A DNA stretch of 18,539 bases from Saprospiraceae bacterium. GTDB taxonomy: Bacteria; Bacteroidota; Bacteroidia; Chitinophagales; Saprospiraceae. Positions 8,082 to 14,832 of the stretch are shown here, one piece after another; position 1 is the first letter of the stretch, and every line of letters starts with the position of its first letter. Position numbers and translations under genes: made by a program. The notes below the pieces were generated by a model. That model was not told the DNA's origin, did no database searches, and worked only from the letters and a program-made list of their open reading frames with translations. The DNA is taken from NCBI GenBank assembly GCA_020436955.1, contig JAGQWW010000013.1, positions 1-18,539 of the forward strand. Direction: 5' to 3'.

Positions 8082-8872
8082 GAAATATCAGAACTCTTAT
8101 CGTAGATGATGAGCCACTAGCCAGAGCCCGAATTGTTAACCTATTAAACAAGTCGGATAATATTTCCATTATTGGTGAATGTAAAAATGGAAGGGAGGCC
8201 ATGAAGGCTATCGCGACCTATAAACCGGATTTGGTATTTCTAGATATTCAAATGCCCGATCTAAATGGTTTTGATGTCCTCAATAGTGGGAAACTTAATG
8301 AAGTACCTTTCATCATTTTTGTCACCGCCTTTGACCAATATGCTTTAAAAGCATTTGATGTTAAAGCAGTCGATTACTTGCTGAAACCCTATGATGAAGA
8401 TAGATTCTTCAAGGCGCTTGAGCATGCCCGCACCCAAATCAATATGAAGGATTCCGCCATTTTGCATCAAAAAATGGTCAATCTTATTGAAGAGCAAAAA
8501 CTTCAAAGCGGGGAAGTAAATGATGTAGTTGAGTTGAAAGAAAAAGGGAGGAATATCCTCATCAAGGTAGAGGACCTTTGTTATATTGAAGCAGATGGAA
8601 ATTACCTCAGACTTCATGAAATAGACACCCAACATTTGCTAAGAGAAACCCTTCAAAATTTTGAAACCAGATTGGAACCGGGTATTTTCTTACGTATCCA
8701 TAGGTCCATCATCGTAAATACCAATTACATAGACCGTGTCTCCTACAAGGGAAACAACCAATTCCAATTTGGAATGAAAAACGGTAAAAAATTACTCTCT
8801 TCCCGGGGCTACCGAGATGAAATCGTCAAATATCTGGATGAAGAGGCGTTGAAGAAAAAAGTGGTGAGGTAG
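8078..8872 (+). CDS. LytTR-family response regulator
   Basis: A 264-residue DNA-binding response regulator and the partner of the kinase upstream, whose stop overlaps its start (ATGA at 8078-8081). The receiver domain (1-120) has the acidic pocket VDDE (9-12), phosphoacceptor Asp56 in FLDIQMPDLNGFD, Thr83 in VTAFDQYA and Lys103 in DYLLKPYD. A helical linker leads to a LytTR domain at about 148-255, with IEADGNYLRLHE, the FLRIHRSIIVN motif and IDRV. Domain order and length match the AlgR/AgrA/LytR class common in Bacteroidota. LytTR sites are usually direct repeats near -35; none was recognised in the pair's own upstream gap. Targets cannot be told from this window. Confidence 0.96.
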   Translation: MRNIRTLIVDDEPLARARIVNLLNKSDNISIIGECKNGREAMKAIATYKPDLVFLDIQMPDLNGFDVLNSGKLNEVPFIIFVTAFDQYALKAFDVKAVDYLLKPYDEDRFFKALEHARTQINMKDSAILHQKMVNLIEEQKLQSGEVNDVVELKEKGRNILIKVEDLCYIEADGNYLRLHEIDTQHLLRETLQNFETRLEPGIFLRIHRSIIVNTNYIDRVSYKGNNQFQFGMKNGKKLLSSRGYRDEIVKYLDEEALKKKVVR

Positions 8873-8878
8873 AGTTTC

Positions 8879-8920
8879 AGCTATTAGCTGTTGGCTATTG
8901 GCTATTTACGAGTTACGAGT
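8879..8920. repeat. Six tandem 7-bp words in two types (RGCTRTT x4, TACGAGT x2)
   Basis: Starting 6 bp after the response regulator stop, the sequence reads AGCTATT, AGCTGTT, GGCTATT, GGCTATT, TACGAGT, TACGAGT with no extra bases, 42 bp in all. The last two units are identical. A second element (8943-9024) follows, then another weaker run of heptamers starting CCAGTAT at 9034. Confidence 0.75.
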
Positions 8921-8942
8921 AAAATCAGGGATAATATTTTAT

Positions 8943-9024
8943 GCCGCCCCCTTGAGGGGGTTGGGGGGTGATCAATTCAAGAATTTTCAGAATAATCACC
9001 CCCTAACCCCCTCAAGGGGGTGGC
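8943..9024. repeat. 30-bp inverted repeat with C5/G5 runs (CCCCCTTGAGGGGG element)
   Basis: Arms 8943-8972 and 8995-9024 are inverted copies matching at 28 of 30 positions, around a 22-nt loop. Each arm itself contains the small palindrome CCCCCTTGAGGGGG. The element lies between convergent genes (response regulator and ridA), so it may act as a terminator or RNA-end stabiliser in both directions. I recall similar C/G-run inverted repeats as common between genes in Bacteroidota genomes; copy number in this genome cannot be judged here. Confidence 0.85.
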
Positions 9025-9048
9025 TTTAGGCAACCAGTATCCAACAAC

Positions 9049-9432
9049 CTACTCCCTACCCACAATCACACTTATCTCCACATTTACAAATTTGGGCAGG
9101 TTGGCAACTTCTACCAATTCTCTGGCAGGAGCGGTGTCTTCGTTGAAATACTCAGCGTAAACGGCATTGATACGGCCATAAAGGTTCATATCCTTCACAA
9201 AAACACTGGCTTTGAGTACATTTTCGAAACCAAGGCCGGCATTTTCCAGCATGGCTCCGATGTTTTTCATAACCTGATGCGTTTCAGCTTCGATATTGTC
9301 GGTAACCAAATCACCTGTTGCAGGATTGATTGCGATTTGACCGGAACAAAAAAGGATGCCATTGAATTCGATGGCCTGGTTGTAAGGGCCGACCGGGGCC
9401 GGTGCATTATTGGTATTCCAGATCTTTTTCAT
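9049..9432 (-). CDS. ridA: RidA family enamine/imine deaminase
   Basis: A 127-residue protein of normal RidA length. The family hydrolyses reactive 2-aminoacrylate-type enamines and imines made by PLP enzymes, releasing ammonia and protecting other PLP enzymes. Visible motifs are APVGPYNQAIEFNG (12-25), FCSGQIAINPATG (28-40), and the signature TAPARELVEVANLP (100-113) with the active-site arginine Arg104. VNVEISVIVG (116-125) carries Glu119. All key residues for the active RidA subgroup are present. Its stop lies within a heptamer-like run, so the last residues may be recent. A hairpin (9470-9506) separates it from rpmF upstream, suggesting at least partly separate expression. Confidence 0.95.
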   Translation of the reverse strand: MKKIWNTNNAPAPVGPYNQAIEFNGILFCSGQIAINPATGDLVTDNIEAETHQVMKNIGAMLENAGLGFENVLKASVFVKDMNLYGRINAVYAEYFNEDTAPARELVEVANLPKFVNVEISVIVGRE

Positions 9433-9469
9433 AGAAAGTTAGGGTTAAAAATGGAATGACAAGAAACAC

Positions 9470-9506
9470 AAAAAGCCCCGCATTTTAAATCAAATGGGAG
9501 CTTTTT
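9470..9506 (-). terminator. Probable intrinsic terminator after rpmF
   Basis: AAAAAGC (9470-9476) pairs with GCTTTTT (9500-9506). CCC pairs with GGG beyond a one-base bulge, and ATTT/AAAT extends the stem. Read on the minus strand the stem ends in a run of five T. It lies 24 bp after the rpmF stop and 38 bp before the ridA start. The bulges make it a moderate-strength candidate. Confidence 0.5.
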
Positions 9507-9529
9507 AGATATATTCTTTGGTGGTAGGC

Positions 9530-9724
9530 TTAGATATCCTCTTCTGCGCCTTTTACCAACACCTGACCTCTATAGTAAAGATCGTCTCCTACTTTATAAG
9601 CCTGGTGATAGATATGCTTTTCACCTGTCGTTTTACAAGTTGCAATTTGAGCTACATCAGCCTGGTGATGAGTTCTACGCTTGCGTTTTCTTGACTTTGA
9701 TGTCTTCCACTTGGGATGTGCCAT
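9530..9724 (-). CDS. rpmF: 50S ribosomal protein L32
   Basis: A 64-residue bL32. The basic N-terminus MAHPKWKTSKSRKRKRRTHH is diagnostic, followed by VAQIATCKTTGEKHIYHQAY and YYRGQVLV. Zinc-type L32 proteins have four cysteines; here only Cys30 remains, as I recall for Bacteroidota L32, so it should not bind zinc. It sits 28 bp downstream of yceD, the usual partner of rpmF across bacteria, and is very probably co-transcribed with it. Confidence 0.96.
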   Translation of the reverse strand: MAHPKWKTSKSRKRKRRTHHQADVAQIATCKTTGEKHIYHQAYKVGDDLYYRGQVLVKGAEEDI

Positions 9725-9752
9725 TGTCCTATTTATTTAAAATCGTAAAATA

Positions 9753-10283
9753 TCAGTTTTTATTCAATCCTTTCAATGCATCCCATAGGGGATTTCCTTC
9801 CTGGTTGGTCTCGTCATCTTCTGTCTCCGGTTCTTCATTTGCTTCCAGAAATTTCATCATTTCCGGGTCACAATCCAAACCTGCATCTTCATGCACTTTA
9901 CTGATGGGGAATGCGAGGCAAATATAATCGTAGATGTATTTTGCCACATTCAACTCGAGCGTTCCTTTGGGGATGTAAACCACATCTCCTTCTTCAGAAG
10001 GCTCTTCATTGAATTTTACCATCAATACTTCCGTACCCTTTATTGGTAAGTTGAAGTATTCGAGACAGCGGTCGCATTCTGCTTTTACAGTACCTTCAAA
10101 ATCGAAAGTAAGCATATACATGCTGGGACGTTTATCAAAATAAAGTCTCAGTTTAATATCTGCCTCCTCGAATAGAGCATTTTCAAAATGCTCGAAAAAA
10201 CTTGAATCAACCTCAAAATCAAATTGATGGATTCCATCATGAAGACCCGAAACGGGGAGGTTGTACTGCACTAATGCGTCCAT
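9753..10283 (-). CDS. yceD: YceD/DUF177 family protein
   Basis: A 176-residue member of the DUF177 (YceD) family, almost always encoded just before rpmF and linked in several bacteria and plastids to 23S rRNA or ribosome assembly. The family landmark is the CxxC pair in VKAECDRCLEYF (Cys70 and Cys73). The following part matches the usual pattern of an acidic stretch, then ELNVAKYIYDYICLAFPI. The C-terminus is acidic (EEPETEDDE) and ends in NPLWDALKGLNKN, also typical. A TTG two codons upstream could start translation, but ATG at 10283 is preferred. A -7 box at 10313-10320 gives a short leader. Its exact molecular role is not settled. Confidence 0.9.
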   Translation of the reverse strand: MDALVQYNLPVSGLHDGIHQFDFEVDSSFFEHFENALFEEADIKLRLYFDKRPSMYMLTFDFEGTVKAECDRCLEYFNLPIKGTEVLMVKFNEEPSEEGDVVYIPKGTLELNVAKYIYDYICLAFPISKVHEDAGLDCDPEMMKFLEANEEPETEDDETNQEGNPLWDALKGLNKN

Positions 10284-10312
10284 AACCAAAGAACTTTTCT
10301 TGAAAGCGGCTG

Positions 10313-10320
10313 CAAAGATA
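10313..10320 (-). promoter_or_regulatory. Candidate -7 box (TATCTTTG) for yceD-rpmF
   Basis: An exact TAnnTTTG match on the minus strand, 30 bp before the yceD ATG, followed by GCAGCC. The expected -33 region has no good TTTG (TGTCA at best). The leader would be about 20-25 nt. Confidence 0.5.
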
Positions 10321-10474
10321 GCTTCTTTTTAATAAAAATGACAGATCAGGATAATTTTTTTAATATAAAATTGCAGTCATGTAAAAATTGGAAATCAAGT
10401 CTGCATAAGCACTGGAAGGCAAAAGATGTCAAATTAGGGTATAGGCCTGAAATTTATTCCAATTAAGCTAAAAA

Positions 10475-10491
10475 GCTGTCGCCCAGACAGC
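10475..10491. promoter_or_regulatory. Perfect 6-bp inverted repeat (GCTGTC / GACAGC) upstream of the Omp28-like gene
   Basis: Arms 10475-10480 and 10486-10491 flank a 5-nt loop (GCCCA). It ends where the -33 element should lie for the -7 box at 10515-10522. No T-run follows on either strand and no gene ends here, so a protein-binding site fits better than a terminator. Confidence 0.35.
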
Positions 10492-10514
10492 ATAAAAATG
10501 ATGGGGATATTTTT

Positions 10515-10522
10515 TACTTTTG
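10515..10522 (+). promoter_or_regulatory. Candidate -7 box (TACTTTTG) for the Omp28-like T9SS gene
   Basis: An exact TAnnTTTG match 48 bp before the ATG at 10570. No -33 TTTG lies 19-21 bp upstream; the spot is taken by the end of the GCTGTC/GACAGC inverted repeat. Elsewhere in the 286-bp gap between yceD and this gene I see only the yceD promoter and AT-rich sequence. Confidence 0.5.
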
Positions 10523-10569
10523 TTTGTAACAGCAAATAAATCCTTCCATATCAATTAATTAAAACCCAT

Positions 10570-12237
10570 ATGAAGAAAATCTCTACCTTATTAAGTTTGC
10601 TATTATTCACTATTAGCCTTTTTGCTCAAAGCCAGCGCGTGGTTTTGTTTGAGCATTTTACACAAGCTTCATGTCCTCCATGTGCTTCCACCAATCCACC
10701 TTTGTTCACAACCCTTGGACAAAATGAAGGAAAAATCATTCCTATTTCTTACCAGGTATATTGGCCTGGTTACGATCCAATGTATGAGCACAATCCAAAT
10801 GAAGTGCGCGACCGCGTAACGTATTATGGTGTAACCGGTGTTCCCAATTCAGTAATGGATGGCAATGGTCCTGGTAGTTCTTTGACTTTGGGTTCCCAAT
10901 CCAATATCGATACCAGATATGGTGTTTCGTCTCCATTTACAATGGAAGTTTCGCACCAGATCTCTGAGCGTTATGATGAAGTTGAAGTTACAGTTGAAAT
11001 AACTGCTACTCAGGCAGTCAGTGGAAATTTGGTAGCTCAAATAGCAGTTGTTGAGCATATGATTCATTTTACTTCTCCTCCGGGTTCCAATGGTGAAACT
11101 GAATTTCACAACGTAATGAAGAAAATGCTTCCTGGTGCCGGTGGGACTTCTCTTCCATCTTCCTGGGCCGCAGGTGAAACTCAAACGCTTACTTACACCT
11201 GGAAAATGGCCAATGTGTATGATATGTCTGAGATTGCAGTAGTAGCATGGGTTCAAAATGAATCCAATAAAGAAGTATTGCAAGCAGGTTATAGCGAGCC
11301 AAATCTTACACCTGCCGGTCCAAATGACGGATTGATTATCCGTTCAAGTGCAAATGGTGATTTTGATAATCCACGTGTATGTGGTAACACCGCTTCACCG
11401 CTGGTACAATTGATGAACGCAGGTTCTGATGTATTAACTACAGTTGATATATTTTACAGTATAAATGGTGGTGCAGAACAAAAGCATACCTGGAATGGCT
11501 TTTTGCCTTACTTGAAAACAACTATGGTACAACTGCCGGACCTTGGATTTACCAACCAATTGGAAAACACCCTTTCAGTTAGAGTGGAAAATCCAAATGG
11601 TGAAGTGGATAGCGCTCCCCAAAATGATCAATTTGATCAGCTATTCAAACCAAGTATTCAGGTAACAACTACGGCTAAAATTGAGGTTAGACCTTTGACC
11701 AATCCTGGTAAGTTGACCTGGGAGTTAACTGGTTCTGACGGTCAGGTTGTTGCTACAGGTGGACCATATACTACTCCGTTGTTGCCTCAGGTAACTGATT
11801 TGACCCTGGATATGGATGAGTGTTATTCACTTAATTTTGTTAATCAGGCAAATAGCTACAATGGTATTTTGAAGGTGTTTGATGCAAATGGCGTTGAAAA
11901 AATTAAAATGAACGCAGACGCATTGGTTGATTTGAATGTAGATTTTGGAACCAACCTTGCCCTTGGTATTGAGGATGTAGTGAATACTGCCAGTATGAAA
12001 GTGTATCCAAATCCTACCAGCAATGAGCTAGTTGTTGATTTTGAAATGAAAGAGACGAGTGAAGTGCAGTTCCGAATTGCAAATGCACTAGGCCAGACTG
12101 TTTTGATGCAGGATATGGTGCTTTTTGCAGGTCAAAATGCTCAAACGCTTAATGTAGCAGATTTGAATCCAGGAATGTATTTCTTGACAGTTCAGACTCC
12201 TAAAGGTGCAGTTTCCAAGACAATAGTGAAGGAATAA
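10570..12237 (+). CDS. Omp28-like thioredoxin-fold exported protein with T9SS sorting domain
   Basis: A 555-residue exported protein. Residues 1-20 are a signal peptide (MKKISTLLSLLLFTISLFAQ). The first domain starts RVVLFEHFTQASCPPCASTN, with CPPC at 35-38, and continues with PISYQVYWPGYDPM and a TGVPNSVMDG segment. This is the Omp28-related, thioredoxin-like pattern, including the cis-proline-like GVP. Middle domains (about 130-470) are beta-rich and probably immunoglobulin-like. Residues 476-555 are a clear type A T9SS sorting domain: MKVYPNPTSNEL, then IANALGQTVL, LNPGMYFLTVQT and the final SKTIVKE. The protein should cross the outer membrane by T9SS and be anchored or released. CPPC suggests thiol-disulphide chemistry at the surface, but activity is unproven. 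A strong bidirectional terminator follows 19 bp after the stop. Confidence 0.92.
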   Translation: MKKISTLLSLLLFTISLFAQSQRVVLFEHFTQASCPPCASTNPPLFTTLGQNEGKIIPISYQVYWPGYDPMYEHNPNEVRDRVTYYGVTGVPNSVMDGNGPGSSLTLGSQSNIDTRYGVSSPFTMEVSHQISERYDEVEVTVEITATQAVSGNLVAQIAVVEHMIHFTSPPGSNGETEFHNVMKKMLPGAGGTSLPSSWAAGETQTLTYTWKMANVYDMSEIAVVAWVQNESNKEVLQAGYSEPNLTPAGPNDGLIIRSSANGDFDNPRVCGNTASPLVQLMNAGSDVLTTVDIFYSINGGAEQKHTWNGFLPYLKTTMVQLPDLGFTNQLENTLSVRVENPNGEVDSAPQNDQFDQLFKPSIQVTTTAKIEVRPLTNPGKLTWELTGSDGQVVATGGPYTTPLLPQVTDLTLDMDECYSLNFVNQANSYNGILKVFDANGVEKIKMNADALVDLNVDFGTNLALGIEDVVNTASMKVYPNPTSNELVVDFEMKETSEVQFRIANALGQTVLMQDMVLFAGQNAQTLNVADLNPGMYFLTVQTPKGAVSKTIVKE

Positions 12238-12255
12238 TTACCTTTAGAGCACTAT

Positions 12256-12293
12256 AAAAAAAAGCCGTCGGAAACTCCGACGGCTTTTTTTTT
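12256..12293. terminator. Bidirectional intrinsic terminator
   Basis: A perfect 9-bp GC-rich stem, GCCGTCGGA (12264-12272) with TCCGACGGC (12276-12284), and a 3-nt loop. It has eight A before and nine T after, so it works on both strands. It ends the Omp28-like gene and the convergent minus-strand run; its last bases overlap the stop codon of the small membrane protein gene. Confidence 0.95.
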
Positions 12294-12513
12294 ATTTCAT
12301 TAAGTCCATGATATGGAGGACAACATTTACGAGCATAATTGCTACGAGAAGCAGGGACCCAATTCTGAGCCATCGCTCATTTGCTTTCCTGAAAGTTTCT
12401 CCTCTTTCCCGGGCTTTAGGGTCTTTGGGTGTTATTTTTCCTATGGCAAATAAGTATAGGTATATACCCATGATTAGAAAAATAAACTCAAATACTAATC
12501 CTGTATACTCCAT
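12292..12513 (-). CDS. Small two-helix membrane protein, function unknown
   Basis: A 73-residue protein with two membrane helices, about 6-24 (LVFEFIFLIMGIYLYLFAI) and 51-68 (IGSLLLVAIMLVNVVLHI). They are joined by a charged loop (KDPKARERGETFRKANERW). I do not recognise a named family. It starts 9 bp after the stop of the lipoprotein gene, and its stop overlaps the terminator at 12256-12293, so it is the last gene of the run from the DivIC-like gene. The tight spacing and clean transmembrane pattern argue for a real gene despite its size. A role at the inner membrane together with the lipoprotein is only a guess. Confidence 0.75.
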   Translation of the reverse strand: MEYTGLVFEFIFLIMGIYLYLFAIGKITPKDPKARERGETFRKANERWLRIGSLLLVAIMLVNVVLHIMDLMK

Positions 12514-12522
12514 AATCAGTAA

Positions 12523-13014
12523 TTATTCTTTTGGAAGCTTTCCTTTCAGTTCTCTACCTTTAGCAACTGCATCTTCCATTTGCTTTTTGATGGCAGTGAT
12601 TTTTTCCATTTCACTTTTTAGATAAGCTTCTTTTTCTTCTCCAGATTTTCCTTCAACGCTATAGCTTGCCATCCAATTCATCATGGCTTCACCAGCGCCA
12701 TCCAGAGCAGAAATAGTCATTTTCATTTCCTTTTGGGTTTCTGGAGCAACATTTCTGTTGTTTTCCAAAGCATACATCAAAGAGCCGGATAAATTCACCA
12801 ATTCAGAATTCATGGTCATGGCAGCATCATGTACGTCCATTACTGCTTGTTCCGAACCTGGAGCAGCAGTGCTTGTAGTTGTTGCAGAATTTTCTGTTGT
12901 TGAAGTTGTTTCGGTAGATTCTTCAGTTGTAGCAGCTGCATTATCATTGCCACAAGAAGATGTAGATACCATAATAGTACCTGCCACGAAACAAGTAATG
13001 ATTAATTTATACAT
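12523..13014 (-). CDS. Small lipoprotein, helical, function unknown
   Basis: A 163-residue protein with a lipoprotein signal: a hydrophobic stretch IITCFVAGTIMV, then STSSC with Cys21 as the predicted lipidated residue. A low-complexity linker rich in Thr, Ser, Ala and Glu follows (about 22-55), then a helical domain from VMDVHDAAMTMNSELVNLSG to the end, with a charged coiled-coil-like tail. Similar short HD-containing lipoproteins occur in Bacteroidota, sometimes under the misleading name viral A-type inclusion protein. It lies 20 bp after the DivIC-like gene and 9 bp before the small membrane protein gene. No enzymatic motif is visible. Confidence 0.82.
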   Translation of the reverse strand: MYKLIITCFVAGTIMVSTSSCGNDNAAATTEESTETTSTTENSATTTSTAAPGSEQAVMDVHDAAMTMNSELVNLSGSLMYALENNRNVAPETQKEMKMTISALDGAGEAMMNWMASYSVEGKSGEEKEAYLKSEMEKITAIKKQMEDAVAKGRELKGKLPKE

Positions 13015-13034
13015 AGAATTATTTTTAAAATTGA

Positions 13035-13349
13035 TTACTCTTCAAAGTCGATAATGAACACGTCTTCATTTGGACGACTCATATAATATTTTTCTCGGGC
13101 GTGTTTCTCAGCGTTTTTCTTGAGATTAGCTTTTTCAGCCAGCATAGATTTGATCTCCTTCTGATAAAAATCTCGGTCGGATTCTATTTTATCAATGGAT
13201 TGATTGAGGCTGATGAGGGTAAAAACATCGTGCTTGTCAAAAAGCAGCATCCAAATACCTAAAGCGATTGCCACCATCGCATAGCGATTCCTGACAGGAC
13301 GCGGGATTAGCTCCAAGATAGGTTCGAATGGATTTTTTGTTTTTGACAT
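13035..13349 (-). CDS. Septum formation initiator family protein (DivIC/FtsB-like)
   Basis: A 104-residue protein with the classic layout. A short cytoplasmic N-terminus is followed by one membrane helix (about 22-37, RYAMVAIALGIWMLLF), a periplasmic coiled coil (about 47-82, ISLNQSIDKIESDRDFYQKE and on), and the terminal motif HAREKYYMSRPNEDVFIIDF. DivIC/FtsB proteins join FtsL and FtsQ in the divisome and help switch on septal wall synthesis. Start choice: an ATG sixteen codons upstream is open, but MSKTKNPFEP at 13349 gives the usual length and lies about 45 bp after the -7 box at 13395-13402. Its position directly after eno matches a gene order I recall from other Bacteroidota. Confidence 0.92.
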   Translation of the reverse strand: MSKTKNPFEPILELIPRPVRNRYAMVAIALGIWMLLFDKHDVFTLISLNQSIDKIESDRDFYQKEIKSMLAEKANLKKNAEKHAREKYYMSRPNEDVFIIDFEE

Positions 13350-13378
13350 AAGGTCACTTTCGGCTGGCAAAATAATAC

Positions 13379-13424
13379 AGAATTCCCGAAACATCAAAGA
13401 TAATTTTAATGTGACGGGAATTCT
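13379..13424 (-). promoter_or_regulatory. 10-bp inverted repeat with a promoter -7 box in its loop, between eno and the DivIC-like gene
   Basis: AGAATTCCCG (13379-13388) and CGGGAATTCT (13415-13424) are perfect inverted arms around a 26-nt loop. The loop holds TATCTTTG on the minus strand (13395-13402), an exact TAnnTTTG box. The stem starts 13 bp after the eno stop and has no T-run in the eno direction, so it is at most a weak terminator. The -7 box would serve the DivIC-like gene, the lipoprotein gene and the small membrane protein gene. Confidence 0.55.
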
Positions 13425-13436
13425 TTTTAAAAAATG

Positions 13437-14720
13437 TTATCCAAGTAATGCTTTACCCGGGTAAACAGCTGTATCTGCCAACTCCTCTTCAATGCGCAGA
13501 AGTTGGTTGTATTTTGCAATTCTGTCTGAACGAGATGCGGATCCGGTTTTGATCTGACCACAGTTTAAGGCAACTGCCAAATCAGCAATCGTAGCATCTT
13601 CAGTTTCTCCTGAGCGGTGACTCATTACAGAAGTGAATGCGTTGCGTGTTGCAAGTTGTACTGCTTCAATCGTTTCTGTCAAAGTGCCAATTTGGTTTAC
13701 CTTGATAAGGATGGAGTTGGCAGCGTCTGTATCAATTCCTTTTTGCAATCTTTTCGTGTTGGTAACAAACAGGTCATCACCTACCAATTGTACCTTATTT
13801 CCGATAGAAGCGGTTAATTTGGACCAACTTGCCCAATCGTCTTCTGCCAATCCGTCTTCAATGCTGAAAATAGGATATTTGTTTACCCATTCTGCCCAGT
13901 AGGCAACCATCTCCTCGCCGGTTAATGATTTGCCGCTGGATTTTTTGAAGGTGTACAAGCCTGTTTTCTCATCATAAAATTCAGATGATGCCGCATCCAT
14001 AGCAATCATGATATCCTCACCAGGTTTGAATCCGGCAACTTCTATGGATTTCAAAACTATCTCAATTGCTTCCTCGTTCGACTTTATGTTTGGAGCAAAT
14101 CCTCCTTCATCACCTACATTGGTGCTGTACCCGTTTTTCTTCAAAACAGATTTTAGATGATGGAAAACTTCTACGCCCATCCTTAAGCCTTCTGAAAAAG
14201 TATCGGCCCCGAGTGGCATGATCATGAATTCCTGGAAGTCGATGCTGTTGTCGGCATGAGACCCTCCGTTAAGGATGTTCATCATTGGTACAGGTAATAC
14301 ATGTGCATTTACACCTCCTACATATTGGTACAAAGGCAATCCCATCTCTTCAGCAGCAGCTTTAGCTACAGCTAATGAAACTCCAAGGATAGCGTTGGCG
14401 CCAAGTTTTGATTTATTGGGTGTGCCGTCCAACTCGATCATGAGTTGATCAATGTAACGCTGTTCGGTGATTTCAACGCCAATTAACTCATTGGCAATGA
14501 TTTCTTCCACGTTTTGACATGCTTGAAGTACTCCTTTACCCAGGAAGCGACTATCATCGCCGTCGCGAAGTTCTACTGCTTCATGTTTACCGGTAGATGC
14601 ACCTGAAGGCACAGCAGCTCTTCCTACTGCACCGTCCTCGGTTAAAACTTCTACTTCAACAGTAGGATTACCACGAGAATCCAATATTTCCCGTGCTCTT
14701 ATGTCCAGAATTTCACTCAT
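13437..14720 (-). CDS. eno: Enolase (phosphopyruvate hydratase)
   Basis: Glycolytic enzyme converting 2-phosphoglycerate to phosphoenolpyruvate, Mg-dependent and cytoplasmic. From the ATG at 14720 it is 427 residues, the normal length. Catalytic Glu205 (NVGDEGG) and Lys340 (ILIKVNQIG) are present. So are the Mg ligands Asp242 (MDAASSEF), Glu288 (SIEDGLAEDDW) and Asp315 (VGDDLF), loop His155 (NGGSHADNSIDFQEF) and the signature SHRSGETED (367-375). The frame stays open for 20 more codons upstream, but those residues do not match the family, and MSEILDIRAREILDSRGNPT is the canonical beginning. carA ends 112 bp upstream on the same strand; no clear promoter was found in that gap. Confidence 0.98.
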   Translation of the reverse strand: MSEILDIRAREILDSRGNPTVEVEVLTEDGAVGRAAVPSGASTGKHEAVELRDGDDSRFLGKGVLQACQNVEEIIANELIGVEITEQRYIDQLMIELDGTPNKSKLGANAILGVSLAVAKAAAEEMGLPLYQYVGGVNAHVLPVPMMNILNGGSHADNSIDFQEFMIMPLGADTFSEGLRMGVEVFHHLKSVLKKNGYSTNVGDEGGFAPNIKSNEEAIEIVLKSIEVAGFKPGEDIMIAMDAASSEFYDEKTGLYTFKKSSGKSLTGEEMVAYWAEWVNKYPIFSIEDGLAEDDWASWSKLTASIGNKVQLVGDDLFVTNTKRLQKGIDTDAANSILIKVNQIGTLTETIEAVQLATRNAFTSVMSHRSGETEDATIADLAVALNCGQIKTGSASRSDRIAKYNQLLRIEEELADTAVYPGKALLG

Positions 14721-14832
14721 TTCGAAATATTTATTTTTTGAATTTGAATGTTGCCAAAATAGCATGCAATTGCGAAGCATGGAAACTTATCGCAACTCAT
14801 ATTTTGGTTATTTAGCAGGACTTAAAAACAGT

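Noticed and set aside
8974..8985. AATTC / GAATT mini-hairpin in the loop of the 8943-9024 element
   Set aside because: A 5-bp AT-rich stem with a 2-nt loop is too small to be meaningful.
9530..9724. Loss of the L32 zinc cysteines as a novelty
   Set aside because: The one-cysteine form is, as far as I recall, normal for Bacteroidota L32.
10849..11283. 144-codon minus-strand frame inside the Omp28-like gene
   Set aside because: Low-quality composition and no recognisable motif; the plus-strand frame carries the signal peptide, CPPC and sorting domain.
14721..14780. 20-codon N-terminal extension of enolase
   Set aside because: The extra residues do not match the family; MSEILDIRAREILDSRG is the standard beginning.
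14763..14781. CATGC / GCATG inverted repeat with a TATTTTGG-like -7 box before eno
   Set aside because: Arms are only 5 bp and the box is off consensus; not enough to call a promoter or operator.
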